DNA of 49,050 nt. It comes from Fragilaria crotonensis. Its lineage: Eukaryota > Bacillariophyta > Fragilariophyceae > Fragilariales > Fragilariaceae. A model generated the notes under the pieces. The model did no database searches. It was given only the letters and a program-made list of their open reading frames with translations, and was not told the DNA's origin. A program made the position numbers and the translations under genes. Positions 1 through 9,908 of the stretch are shown piece by piece. The first letter of the stretch is position 1. Each line of letters starts with the position of its first letter. The stretch lies in contig JAKSYS010000486.1 in the NCBI GenBank assembly GCA_022925895.1, positions 1-49,050 on the forward strand, read 5' to 3'.

Positions 1-125
1 TCCTGAGTCCTGAGTGTCCAGAATCCAGAGTAGCGACATACAGTGACGTGGCGGTGACTGGTTGGGAAACCCGCTTCATCATTGTCAAATCTCTATCGAG
101 CACAAATCAGCTAAGGCAGTTGACG

Positions 126-1217
126 ATGACTCAAGTCACGTTACTGTTAGCACTTGTCGCAACCGTGACCTTGATTCGATCAACTCAAGCTTGGACCACC
201 TTTGGAAATAAAGCAGCTGACATGAGTTTGGGCAAAAAGTCCACCGCGCTCGATGTTTTGACATATTTGAACCGATCCAACAAGCTTTTTCCGTACTACA
301 CACCGAATGAACCATCTGCACCTCCCGACACGTGCGCCGTCGCAGTTGTGACAGGTGGGAATGCTGGTATCGGTGCTGTATCGTGCAAGACTTTGGCGTT
401 GGCGGGAATGCAAGTGGTCCTTTGCGCTCGCAATGTGGAATCCGCACGTGCATTGGTGGATACGTGGCCGGACCACGTCTCGTCTCGCATCGACATTCAA
501 GCACTGGATTTGGCGAATCTAACGTCAGTGCAAGAGGCCGCCAAGAGTATACGTGAACGATACCCTGAGATTTCTATTTTGCTGAACAATGCTGGTGTCA
601 TGGCAATGCCCAAAAAGTCATTGACGGCGCAGGGGATTGAATTGCAATTTGGAACCAACCATGTTGGTCATCACATGTGGACGCGCCTGCTGTTGCCGCA
701 TTTGAATGATCGAGGCCGCATTGTGACAGTTGCATCCACCGCTCATACCATGGCATCTGGAAAAATTCAGTGGCAGCGGCCAGATTATTCGGCATGGAGA
801 GAATATGGGCAATCCAAATTGGCGAACATTTTGTTTGCGAAGCGTTTGCAAGAACTGTTGGTGCAGGAAGGAAAGACGGATATCCAATCTGTTTCCTTAC
901 ATCCAGGTGTCATTAGCACTTCGCTTTGGCAACACCTTCCGAGATTTCTCCAGCCATTAACAAGATTGATCGCGGACAAGACTGTCGATCAAGGAGCTGC
1001 CACCAGTGTCTATTGCTGCTTGGCCGACGATGTCCAAGGTGCGGCGTACTACAGTGATTGCAAGGTGAAACAACCGACACGCACCGCGGAGGATGCAACG
1101 ATGCGGAAGGAGTTGTGGGACTATACGGAAGCCTTGATACAGGAAAAGGGCTTTGAGCTCCCGAAGGAGCTGGTACGAGATGGCGTCAAGTCGTTGCAGG
1201 CAGAACCGACATTGTAG
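126..1217 (+). CDS. Short-chain dehydrogenase/reductase, retinol dehydrogenase/WWOX-like, possibly plastid-targeted
   Basis: A 363-residue NAD(P)-dependent oxidoreductase of the SDR superfamily; the substrate cannot be told from sequence. The Rossmann cofactor motif TGGNAGIG lies near residue 77, NNAGVM near 155, and the catalytic pair is in YGQSKLAN. The motif LHPGVISTSL follows, as in RDH11-14/WWOX-type SDRs. The first in-frame ATG is at 126; the frame is open further upstream but has no ATG. The N-terminus (MTQVTLLLALVATVTLIRS) looks like a signal peptide ending in STQAW-TTFG. Trp in place of the usual Phe after an ASAF-like site would still fit diatom plastid import, but this is inference. 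The 3' end overlaps the convergent EMC3 coding region by 32 nt. The family call is secure; the location is a guess. Confidence 0.88.
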   Translation: MTQVTLLLALVATVTLIRSTQAWTTFGNKAADMSLGKKSTALDVLTYLNRSNKLFPYYTPNEPSAPPDTCAVAVVTGGNAGIGAVSCKTLALAGMQVVLCARNVESARALVDTWPDHVSSRIDIQALDLANLTSVQEAAKSIRERYPEISILLNNAGVMAMPKKSLTAQGIELQFGTNHVGHHMWTRLLLPHLNDRGRIVTVASTAHTMASGKIQWQRPDYSAWREYGQSKLANILFAKRLQELLVQEGKTDIQSVSLHPGVISTSLWQHLPRFLQPLTRLIADKTVDQGAATSVYCCLADDVQGAAYYSDCKVKQPTRTAEDATMRKELWDYTEALIQEKGFELPKELVRDGVKSLQAEPTL

Positions 1218-2347
1218 CGTTAGCGTTGCAGTACCAAAAACAATAAGCGTAACGACTGTGTTTAGTATCTAGTACGCCATCATGGAGTGAATGATGTTCA
1301 GGCAATGGTTGAAGGTTATGGGCTTCAGGTTGCGTACAACTATCACTTCCGAGGGTAACTACACTCGCTTCTTCGCCTTGGAAGAAACGCTTCCGTAGCC
1401 AAACAAGTCCGCATTGATTTTCATTCTTTGGATATTTGCTTCCCAACAAGCGGCGCTCAACGTCGTCAAGATCTGACTTTGGCTTGCTCAAGAGTTCCAG
1501 ATTATCGGCCTCTAGTGTCAACATTTTCGGAGCATCAAATTTAGCTGGCCCGATTGCGGCAGCGCCAAGGCCGAGTTGGTGTTGCAACTTCATCGATTCA
1601 ATTTGTTCCTGACTCGGGTCGCCGATTGCCATGCGGAAGAAAGCGCGGAGACCGAACATGACGAGAAAGTACCATGACACAGATGAGACGTATGAGGTAT
1701 CGAGGTTGGAGGTAAACTCGCCCAAACCCTTCTGAAACATCATTTTGAATCCTCGTGTCAGAGGAAAGGGGACTTTGAGAAGGATGAAACCCTGGAAAAA
1801 GTGAGATATTCCCTGCATCATAACCATGTTTTGAACCATGAATGCTGGCAAGTCAGTCAAGAGGACATGGGGTTAGAAAGACGACAAATGTCCAATAACC
1901 AAACGTATTCCGATTCTCGTTTGACCTACCCATATTTCCCTTCATTCCATCCATCATGGCCATTGGGTTCATAGGATCAGCTGCTTGCGTATCTTGTGCG
2001 GTCTCTGCTTCTTTCGTTGCCCATTCGGCTTCCTTACGCAAATAGCCTTCCTCTCTATCCGAATAAAACTTGCGCCTCGCCTCCCATTTACTTTGACTAA
2101 TAAAATTGGCATTTCCAGTCCGAATTCTCATGGCACACGACAAGAGATTCTTCCCACGCGACTCTACTTTGGGCATGGGCTTCGGATTTGCCTTGAGCAA
2201 GATCCCCGAATAGTGACGCAGCAACCCCGCACAGACCATGATCACCAACAGTGGTAGCACCACCCAATCGCGAATGTCGGAATCCAAAAGCAGCGTCTGT
2301 TCGGACAATCCCGATGGGACCGCGCCGGTTGCGTGAATTGGAGTCAT
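1186..2347 (-). CDS. EMC3: ER membrane protein complex subunit 3 (EMC3/TMEM111), two exons
   Basis: A YidC/Oxa1/Get1-superfamily insertase subunit of the ER membrane complex, which inserts transmembrane segments into the ER membrane. Exons read on the minus strand: 2347-1930 and 1844-1186, with an 85-nt intron (donor GTAGGT, acceptor CCAG). Joining them in phase gives MKGNMAFMVQNMVMMQ, the expected EMC3 junction; total 358 residues. Recognisable segments are LDSDIRDWVVLPLL near the start (TM1), the family stretch KVPFPLTRGFKMMFQKG, and SSVSWYFLVMFGLR (last TMs). The C-terminal ~60 residues are not typical for the family, which usually ends near 260 residues. This tail runs into the 3' end of the convergent SDR gene; an unrecognised intron or a frame error could explain it. 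Confidence 0.92.
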
Positions 2348-2918
2348 TGAAACTAGTTGTGGAGGTAAGTATTAGATTATGTGTCCGGTGGAAGAAGTGT
2401 GCAGCAGGGGAGTGTATCCACTTGAATCAATGCTGCCGCAATCAGCCTTATTAGAGGCCTCTTATTGCCGATCAAGAGCAAGACCACCACAAGCAGTGTG
2501 GCCCCCGTCAGTTTTCCTTGCCTTGTAATAAGGGCAGTTTCAAATCGTTATTAAACCGTTGTAATACTCTAGTACCAGTACACCAGTACATATTCGCAAG
2601 GATCCTCGCCACACACTCTCATGTGTGGGATGCTCGTCATGTCTTAATGCTCTCCATCTCCCTACACAATCTCTAGAGAGAGCAGTCAAAACTAGTTCAA
2701 GTGCACCTTAGCTTCGAGACAAGGAATTGGATGGCATCTGGTCCCGAACATAAGCACCTTAGCATTCCTACAAATACCATCATTTTACCACCGTAGACGA
2801 AACTTCAGAGTAAAGCTCGATTGTGACAGCAATGTGCGCACAGCAAACTACCGTTAGTTTATATTCCTGTCATTTACAAATATTCCCCAGTGTAGTGGAT
2901 AAGCAACCTTGTCATTGC
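2348..2918. other. Intergenic: EMC3 upstream region and 3' flank of the membrane-protein gene
   Basis: There is no convincing coding sequence. It holds a GTAC-rich stretch near 2570-2595 and short CTCTAGAGAGAG-type words near 2660-2685. The EMC3 promoter is expected in the left part. Confidence 0.5.
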
Positions 2919-3605
2919 TTATTCCACTTTACATTCCAAAGATTTTGGATCCAACCGCCGGATTTCAAACTGCCGTTGGTAGAACTCCGCCACAACCAAC
3001 AAACTAGCCAAAAGGGGATAGCAGTGCCATGAGAAATGCCAAAACACAAAATTGTCTCGATGCAAATCAGCCTGTGCTTTGGCCGACTGAAGGAAGCAGT
3101 ATATGGCAATCATCTCTACCACGATTGTGGCGAAGATCATGAGGGATGACACATTATTGGCAACATAGGCCATGACACGACACACTTCAATGACTGCAGC
3201 GGGGGTGGCCATGGCACGATCCATCACATGAATGATGGATTCATCAGTCATGAACACATAGTCGGCAAGGAAGGATAGTGGCGCTGCATTTTTGCATTCG
3301 AAGGAAGTTTACGGTCGCGTGAGGTTGGAAGAGTAGTACTTAACAAAGGCATTCGTCATCAGGGTGTTGCGGCACTCACCTTGTAGGAAGATCATGGCGA
3401 ACGCAGTCGCACGATAAGGAAATTTGCTTTTCTTTGCCCAAGGAGGTTCTACAAGTAGCATGACAATGCCATAGATGGCATAATGCCAACTCGATGCGCC
3501 GAACCACCATGGTAGGGCGAGGTCCATGCCGAAAAAACTCATTCTCGTCTTGAAAAACCATTGTTGAAACCCATTCCAGTCAGAAAGCTCGTGGAAGTGT
3601 GTCAT
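2919..3605 (-). CDS. Uncharacterised four-helix membrane protein, two exons
   Basis: I do not recognise a family. Exons on the minus strand are 3605-3380 and 3283-2919, with a 96-nt intron (CAAG|GTGAGT, TGCAG|CG). The join is in phase (MIFLQ-A-PLSFLADYVF) and gives 196 residues. There are about four hydrophobic segments: around WHYAIYGIVMLLV, AFAMIFLQAPLSFLADYVF, VSSLMIFATIVVEMIAIYCF and WHCYPLLASLLVVAEF. Several Trp/His residues lie at membrane borders (SSWHYAIYG, FVFWHFSWHCY), which could bind metal or haem, but that is speculation. The open frame crossing a clean intron supports a real gene. It lies upstream of EMC3 on the same strand, 571 nt away. Confidence 0.72.
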
Positions 3606-4527
3606 CTTCGAAAGAACAACACTTGGGAAGGAACGGAAAGTACTTGGATTTCGCTGCTGAACGTCAGCAGCGATGCTAGGTTCACAAGCCGAAAAAAGTG
3701 TGGAGACATGAGAACGTCGTTGCGATCGGCTTGTTCAACAGATACGACAAATATTACGTGAATATGGTATACACCCAGTACATTGATAACCACGGTATGC
3801 ATAGTACACCGTACACTGACTACTTGTTGCAAATTCGTTTTGTGCATTGGGCACGTACTATACGTTTCACTCCGCATGGATATGATGACATCACCAGCTG
3901 AATCTCGGTGCATGCGACAGTATGCAACCTTCGACTTGTACCCGAGTAGTCCAGTACAAGTACTGGAGTGCAAGCCAGGTTGCAAGCTACTAGCAACGAG
4001 ACCGACACAAGAGTGCAATTTTAAACAACATATCTACTCAAGCTCTCTGGCTCTATACTCAAGGCAGGAAAAACTACTTGTAGGGTAGCGGTTAAGCAAC
4101 GAGCAAGGATACTCCAGACTGCAGAGTACTGCGCAGCAAACTCTTATTCTACTCTAGCTAGTAGTAGGGGTTATAGGAGACATACCTCTTTTGACAGCAA
4201 GGAGTGCATAATCTTTTTGAAGTATTATGTCATCATGTCTCAATTCTCAACAGATACTCAGGTACCTGGAGTACGGGTATCAACGGTTTTGTATATTGTA
4301 TCTCACAACTTAACCTTCAACAACGACGTCTATCTCGTGAGTTCTATGTACATGTACTTCGCATTTGGATGCACATCGGTGGCAACCACCAGGAACATTT
4401 TCGGATTCTCAATAGCTACCAGCGTCTACTTCCTTCGTCACTGGTCTCATCAACTCCGACGAGCGATAGGCAAGGTCGTTCCATTCTCTCAACGGGCTGT
4501 TCAACGTTATGAAGGCATCGGAACATT
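3606..4527. other. Intergenic, GTAC-rich, no gene seen
   Basis: About 0.9 kb between the membrane protein's start and the NAR1 3' end. Open frames here are short, overlap each other on both strands and resemble no family. Quasi-palindromic GTAC words cluster at 3940-3975 (CCAGTACAAGTACTGGAG). A word AGGGTAGCGGTT at 4083-4095 recurs inverted near 7420. Confidence 0.45.
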
Positions 4528-6276
4528 CTACCACTGTGTATCTTGTACAGCCACCCCGGCCGCAGCCCCCAACGAGTGTTGAAGAGGAGGAACAACGTGA
4601 AAACGTGTATGAAGTTGCAATTGAGCTTCCGGACCAAATGGACCGGAGGGGCACGATTTGGAATACACATCCATGTTCATGGCATTGACATCCAAACAAG
4701 ACAAAACACTGCATCGAGCTTGTGTTTCGGCGACGCGTTGGCGAGTTTCCTTGGGAGATTCGCGATCGGCTAACCGTACTTGACCACCACCATTAAGGCA
4801 ACCGGATGGACAAGCCATGGCTTCGATGTAATCATATTCAAGTTCGTTCTTATCCATTGGTTGGAGGATGCGCTGCAGTGTCTGAAAGCCATAGGCAGTA
4901 GCAAATCGTAACACAGGAACGGCATCATCCACAACAGGCCGCTGCATAGAGTAGCTTCCGTCAGATAATCGGTACAGCGTTACCGCATGATAGTCCTTTT
5001 TTCTTGACGCGGCGACTCGTGCACTCATTTTTCCGCGCTTCTCGACAGGGCTCCAAGGGAGTTGTCCCTCAACATTGAACCCGAATAAATTCTTGGCGGC
5101 AAATCGAAAGATAAAATCAGCATATCCACCCGAACTGTGGGCGAAAAAGTCATCCTCGTTGAACGTTTGGGTGTTGAAGGAATCGTCTGATCCAACCTCG
5201 ACCAGCACCACCACACTCGAGTCCTCACAACCATCAGTGCCCAGAGATGTGACGGATGGTGCAGGCTCCAGCGATTCAACATACTCTCGCATAACCTTTA
5301 CATCGGAAGAGTTACAGGTTTCACGGATCAAGTCGATCCACTCGCTAGTCGTAATGACCAAGTCCACATCGGGTTGATCATTCACAGTAAAATCTCGGCG
5401 GGACGCCTCGAGCTTCTTATCGTGACATGGCATAATCCCAACGTGCCAGAACTGTTTCACACCAGTCAAATTGTGCTCTTGCGATGTAAAATACGAACCG
5501 GCCAGAGCCATGGGCGATTTGGTCGTGGCCAAATGCGGCACGTGGTTAGGGTATGATTTTTCGACCAGGCACACAACGGCAGGGCAGGAGGATGATACAA
5601 GGGGTAGGTGGGATTCACTCCTCGCCGTGTGAGTAACAATCGTTCCATCATGTAGCAACTGAGACTGCGTCGCGGAGAGCGCAATTGAAGCCGGGGGCGG
5701 TGCCGTCGTCACTCGGCCGCGATTGTAGGCATGACAGAATTCTCGGGCAGCTTCCTGCAGGGACCAATGGAGCGGGACTTGACCATCGAGCACTACAGAA
5801 GCTCGGCAGGTCTGGTGAAGAAGAGTTGCGAGCTTTCGTCTTGATATGGTAGCTTCTGGTAAATCCAAGTGACGTAGCACGTCGGCCCAAGATGCTGGCG
5901 ACACTGTGAAAACGATCGACGGAGCTGTGTGTGGACTCGACAGTTCTAGCGTAGCTAACTTTTCCCGAAGAGTCTTTAACGAGTGTTGTTCCACAAGAAC
6001 GGTTTCCGCTGAAGTCACACATCCAGAGCATGCCAAGCAATCTGCCATGGTCACTTTGGCAGTCTCGGTAGGGGCTGTAGGAATGCCAACAATATCGGAA
6101 GGTTTTCGTTTCCTACGAATCGTACGTGTTCTCGGGACAACGACGGCTACTTCCTTCGAGGGCATGTCAATCGCATTGTCCTGCTTAGTATTGACACTTT
6201 CAGCGAAGAGCGGATTGACGCAGGCTTGCGAAGGACCCAAGTAGTCATCGACATTGCTCAGGAAGACGGACGACAT
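4528..6276 (-). CDS. NAR1: Cytosolic Fe-S cluster assembly factor NAR1 (iron-only hydrogenase-like; CIAO3/IOP1)
   Basis: A 582-residue member of the iron-hydrogenase-like family without hydrogenase activity. In known eukaryotes it bridges early and late steps of cytosolic Fe-S assembly, delivering clusters to the CIA targeting complex. The N-terminal cluster ligands are Cys19 (SQACVNP) and Cys80/83/86 (MADCLACSGC). The H-cluster-like ligands are Cys231 (SSSCPAVV), Cys284 (IMPCHDKK), and Cys489/Cys493 (ACPSGCLNGGGQ). The start at 6276 is chosen because MSSVFLSNVDDYLGPSQAC matches the family N-terminus; the frame stays open 288 nt further upstream over GTAC-rich DNA that is not NAR1-like. A basic, disordered insertion (residues ~28-70) precedes the CxxCxxC motif. 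The protein ends ...DTQW: the terminal Trp fits the CIA targeting tail, but the preceding residues differ from the usual [LIM][DES]W. Confidence 0.95.
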   Translation of the reverse strand: MSSVFLSNVDDYLGPSQACVNPLFAESVNTKQDNAIDMPSKEVAVVVPRTRTIRRKRKPSDIVGIPTAPTETAKVTMADCLACSGCVTSAETVLVEQHSLKTLREKLATLELSSPHTAPSIVFTVSPASWADVLRHLDLPEATISRRKLATLLHQTCRASVVLDGQVPLHWSLQEAAREFCHAYNRGRVTTAPPPASIALSATQSQLLHDGTIVTHTARSESHLPLVSSSCPAVVCLVEKSYPNHVPHLATTKSPMALAGSYFTSQEHNLTGVKQFWHVGIMPCHDKKLEASRRDFTVNDQPDVDLVITTSEWIDLIRETCNSSDVKVMREYVESLEPAPSVTSLGTDGCEDSSVVVLVEVGSDDSFNTQTFNEDDFFAHSSGGYADFIFRFAAKNLFGFNVEGQLPWSPVEKRGKMSARVAASRKKDYHAVTLYRLSDGSYSMQRPVVDDAVPVLRFATAYGFQTLQRILQPMDKNELEYDYIEAMACPSGCLNGGGQVRLADRESPKETRQRVAETQARCSVLSCLDVNAMNMDVYSKSCPSGPFGPEAQLQLHTRFHVVPPLQHSLGAAAGVAVQDTQW

Positions 6277-6580
6277 GAATCGATAAGTACAAAATTGTGA
6301 TATCTGTGAAAAAGTGAAATCGGACTGGCCGCATCGCCGCATCCCGGAAAGAGACAGGAGACACGACAGTATTTGTGTCAAATAGTACTGGGACCGGTAC
6401 AAGTACCTTGTACTCCAGTGGATATACTGGCGTACCTTGTACTCCAGTATGAAAGTAAGAATGAATGAGTGGCCACTGCGCACAGTCCACGGTAAAATGT
6501 TAGCATGCGGGTTTTCGTAGTATTCATAAGTACTCCAGTACCTGGTACGACCGGTTCTGTGCATACACGCTAGCTAGTAC

Positions 6581-7289
6581 CTACCGTATTTCTCGGTGTC
6601 CTGTCTACACCAAATGTACAAAAAAATTGGCGAGTGGAGACAGGACTCCGAGTATTTGCCCTACGACAGACATACGTTTTGCGTATTAATTGCTTGTAAA
6701 ATTTGTATTCGTGCCTTGGCCTCCACCCTCAACCATAAATCTATCGCATTTCAAAGAACGTCTTCACAATGTCCCCACTCCATAAGACCAACATGAGACG
6801 TGATAATAGTCAATAAGGCAATAGAATGCGCAGAGGATGGTCATTCCATGTGCTGTAACATGTTAACTAATCGTTGTTTTCGACGCGGATATAGCATTGA
6901 ATGCAAAAAGCGGTCAAGGTCAGATAAACCTCAGGGACAAACAATGGTTGTGATTTGTCACTCAGACTTCTGGCTCGACATCGACCATGTCTGAATTTGC
7001 ATGTATACATCGTATACGTTCGTTATTGGTTGATAGGACAAGGAATGAGTGTCTGTATTGAACGATCATACTCTGAACATGTGAGTTGGACCAAGATATC
7101 TCCATTTTGTTGAGCAAGACTCCCCTATCATGTCGTATATCAATTTGTTCGTCTCAATGTCATTAACAAATTTGCTCAGTACAACAAAAGCTGTAGATGA
7201 CTTGACGAGAAGATACGAGTAAATGTACATAAATTTTGGCCTGTGTAGACAGGACAACGAGGGAAACACGACACCGAGAAATACGGTAG
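6581..7289. mobile_element. Candidate non-autonomous TIR element (MITE-like), ~709 bp
   Basis: A perfect 20-bp terminal inverted repeat bounds the interval: CTACCGTATTTCTCGGTGTC at 6581-6600 and its exact reverse complement at 7270-7289. The flanking triplets are TAC on both sides, a possible 3-bp target duplication. Subterminal similarity continues on both sides (TGTCCTGTCTACAC near 6596 and inverted near 7232-7245). The left end also folds on itself (GTCCTGTCT...GGAGACAGGAC, 6597-6647). No transposase is encoded inside; only short unrelated frames are present. It lies between NAR1 and the ankyrin-like gene. Confidence 0.65.
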
Positions 7290-7312
7290 TACATTGTACT
7301 CTGAATGGCAAC

Positions 7313-7328
7313 CTACTACTAGTAGTAG
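7313..7328. repeat. 16-bp perfect palindrome CTACTACTAGTAGTAG
   Basis: The sequence reads identically on both strands and is followed by further CTAGTAGTAG units to about 7350. It lies just outside the right end of the candidate TIR element and upstream of the ankyrin-like gene. It is probably simple-repeat DNA; any regulatory role is speculative. Confidence 0.6.
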
Positions 7329-7834
7329 CTAGTAGTAGCTACATGTAGTAGTTGAGCAAAGTTGACTTCATGTACTGTTTGTTCACTGTTCACTCAAAAC
7401 CTGGACAGGATGGGCGGAGTTGAGCAACCGCTACTCTACTAGAAGTAGATGATACTCGTATCATAGACTGCGAATGCTCCATACTCAACAGCACTCCTTG
7501 ATATCATGAGAGCATTCTCTACATTAGTCAAGCGTTCTTTGTTCGTGGAGAAGTCGCCGCTCTCTTTCTCTGCACAAATTCAAACCCGCTAGACTGAGAA
7601 AATATGGAAGAGCAATCTTGTGGAATATGCTTCGGAACGTTCGCACAGCAAGCGCCTCTGAATCCACAAGTACAGTTCAGAACAGATGTCAGATAATCTG
7701 TGAATTCCTTCTTCGATTCATGCTCAGGAGTACGCTTCCCCTTGCGTCCAACAATACATCCATATAGCCTCGACTGCACCCACAAGAACGATCCAGAAAG
7801 CAGTCTGTCCTTACGAGCCTTGGTAGTCGGAGGT

Positions 7835-9301
7835 ATGGATGCACTCATCCCACATGCGCATCTGGATGAATATTCTAGAACCATCGCTGCATCGTCGGAA
7901 TACGAGACTGTCATGACCCAGAACAAAAGTATTTACGATCTCTTGCACGAGACTCCTACGAATTGGAATCTTATCCAACACCGTGCCAAGGTCGACAAGG
8001 CGTCCTTTCCGAAGGACTTCATTGCACTCATGTTTATGCTTGGAGAACCGGGACCTAGCTTGCAACTCTTGGAATGGTTCATGGTGGAATTTAGCGACTC
8101 CGCTGGTTACTTGGGATTTGGTTGCTCCTCCGATCAAGAGCTACCCCCTCGGGCGATGCGTTGGGTGCGATCCTCCATTGCCGGAATGGGATGGCACCTG
8201 CATTCCAAATACCCGCACGGTACGGAAGGCTTTTTTGCTAACCTCGAGTCTCTGGAAGGAGCCAAGGCCATCATTGCAGCATTTCACGGCACGGAATTTA
8301 TTCAATCATCGCTTTATGCCTACATATTTGATGCTCACGCAAGAGATTTGAGAAGCAACAGGTACGAATACTTTGCCGGATTGTTGGAGACGTATCTCCT
8401 GAAAACTGTCTCTCGAGCAGATGAAAAATGGTTTCTGCGAGGAAACAAGTTTTTAGTCGGGCATGCTCTGCTGTATCTGTTCAATGAACACTGGCTCCGA
8501 TACGACGGCCCTTCTCGCAACGCCGTGATGATCTGCATTTCTTTTGTGCACGAGCATGACAACACCGCATTCGGTCAACAAAATGACGCTTGCAGTACGG
8601 CCCTTGACGTCGTCTTGACTAGGCCTGGCATTTTTCCAGTGATAATTGAGGGGAGATTAGGAAAGGACAAGGCACCGATGTTTCATTATTTTATGGTGAA
8701 GGAATTGGTGAAAATTTGTCCGTCCTCTTGTTTGCTTCGAAATGGTGCAGGTCAGCTTCCAATTCACGTCGTATTCGACCAGGTCAACCATCCATTGAGA
8801 AATCAGCTCATTTCCTTGCTACTTGAGGCAGCTCCAGAGGTAGTGGAACGGCGCTGCTTGTCAACTGGCTTGTATCCCTTTCAAATCGCTGCTGTGAATG
8901 GAGCCCCGTTTTCCGGTTGTTCCTGCTCCAGTTGTTATACCGTGGGAGTGTCGCTCAGTAATATCTATACCTTGTTGCGACTTTGTCCGGCACTTGTTGC
9001 CACTGCTATCCCATTCGTTTCCAAAACTTGTACCAAGCTCGAGATCGCGCGTGCCATAGCATCCCTGGCCGTGTCTCGTAAGCGACGGGAGGTTATCCGC
9101 TTGAAGAGGGAGTTGGAGATTGCGGAATGCGCTCTTTCGCTTTGCGAAGTGCATCTGAAAATGTTTGATGAAATGGGTGACGATCATGGTGGCGGGGAGG
9201 AACGCGAATTCAGCGGCGATGGGTATGACCCCGACGAGTGCTTGTGCACCGAGAATGAACGACGCCTCGCATCAAATAGTGGAGTCCTTCAGACATATTG
9301 A
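7835..9301 (+). CDS. Ankyrin-repeat-like protein with C-terminal coiled coil, function unknown
   Basis: 488 residues from the first in-frame ATG at 7835; the frame is open back to 7700 without an ATG, so an upstream exon is possible. The N-terminal half (starting MDALIPHAHLDEYSRT) matches no family I know. The middle-to-C-terminal part has ankyrin-like spacing: GAGQLPIHVVFDQVNHPL followed about 35 residues later by TGLYPFQIAAVNG. This G-x-x-P-hydrophobic-H/Q pattern resembles the large unassigned ankyrin-like families of diatoms. A basic helix (KRRREV-type, residues ~430-470) looks coiled-coil, followed by an acidic, Gly-rich tail. It was probably recruited for protein binding. It converges on the ATPase gene 600 nt downstream. 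Confidence 0.7.
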   Translation: MDALIPHAHLDEYSRTIAASSEYETVMTQNKSIYDLLHETPTNWNLIQHRAKVDKASFPKDFIALMFMLGEPGPSLQLLEWFMVEFSDSAGYLGFGCSSDQELPPRAMRWVRSSIAGMGWHLHSKYPHGTEGFFANLESLEGAKAIIAAFHGTEFIQSSLYAYIFDAHARDLRSNRYEYFAGLLETYLLKTVSRADEKWFLRGNKFLVGHALLYLFNEHWLRYDGPSRNAVMICISFVHEHDNTAFGQQNDACSTALDVVLTRPGIFPVIIEGRLGKDKAPMFHYFMVKELVKICPSSCLLRNGAGQLPIHVVFDQVNHPLRNQLISLLLEAAPEVVERRCLSTGLYPFQIAAVNGAPFSGCSCSSCYTVGVSLSNIYTLLRLCPALVATAIPFVSKTCTKLEIARAIASLAVSRKRREVIRLKRELEIAECALSLCEVHLKMFDEMGDDHGGGEEREFSGDGYDPDECLCTENERRLASNSGVLQTY

Positions 9302-9908
9302 CATGAAAGCGAACAACTGTCTTGCGTCATTAACCGAAGTCGTGGCTGACTCTCCTTCTCCCGTTAAATGTGCAATGCAGTCCTCCAACAATTTTTCTGT
9401 GGCGAAGCACTGAGTATCAAGGATAGGTTCGAGCCAAAAGCAAGGCCGTTTTGAGTAAAACCGCGTTATTTTGTTTTCATGGAGATATCATTGCTTCCCT
9501 GATTGTGATCCCCACTTATGCGCATTCCTATGTAGTGGTAGCTGCTTAGGTTTATCATAAGATGTCCGTATTCTAAATTCTTCCCACTTACGAGCATTCA
9601 TGTGAAGTTGGGGTACTGTATCGTGCAGTTTCTAGCTGCTATGGTACATCATCAGATCTATAGGCTATTATATGGAATAGGATCATCTATCTGGTATATT
9701 CTACAAAGTTCAATGCAAATGTTGAGACCGTTAAGAAAATCGTGAAGGTGCCGCGTTTTCATGCCATCGCCAAAGCAAAGGAGAGAAGTTGAACTCAACC
9801 CCCCCGCCAAGGAAGGAGGTGTGGATTGCAGCCCGACTACTTGTACTCCGAGAACACCAGTGACACAACTGCCATACGCTATATTTATCCCTGCGAAAAG
9901 CAGCCATT
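9302..9908. other. Convergent 3' intergenic region
   Basis: About 600 nt between the 3' ends of the ankyrin-like gene and the ATPase gene. I see no gene; the sequence is AT-rich and holds the terminators of both. Confidence 0.5.

Noticed and set aside
6277-6564. 96-residue N-terminal extension of NAR1
   Set aside because: NAR1 proteins begin at the LSNVDDYLGPSQAC segment; the extension is GTAC-repeat-derived sequence.
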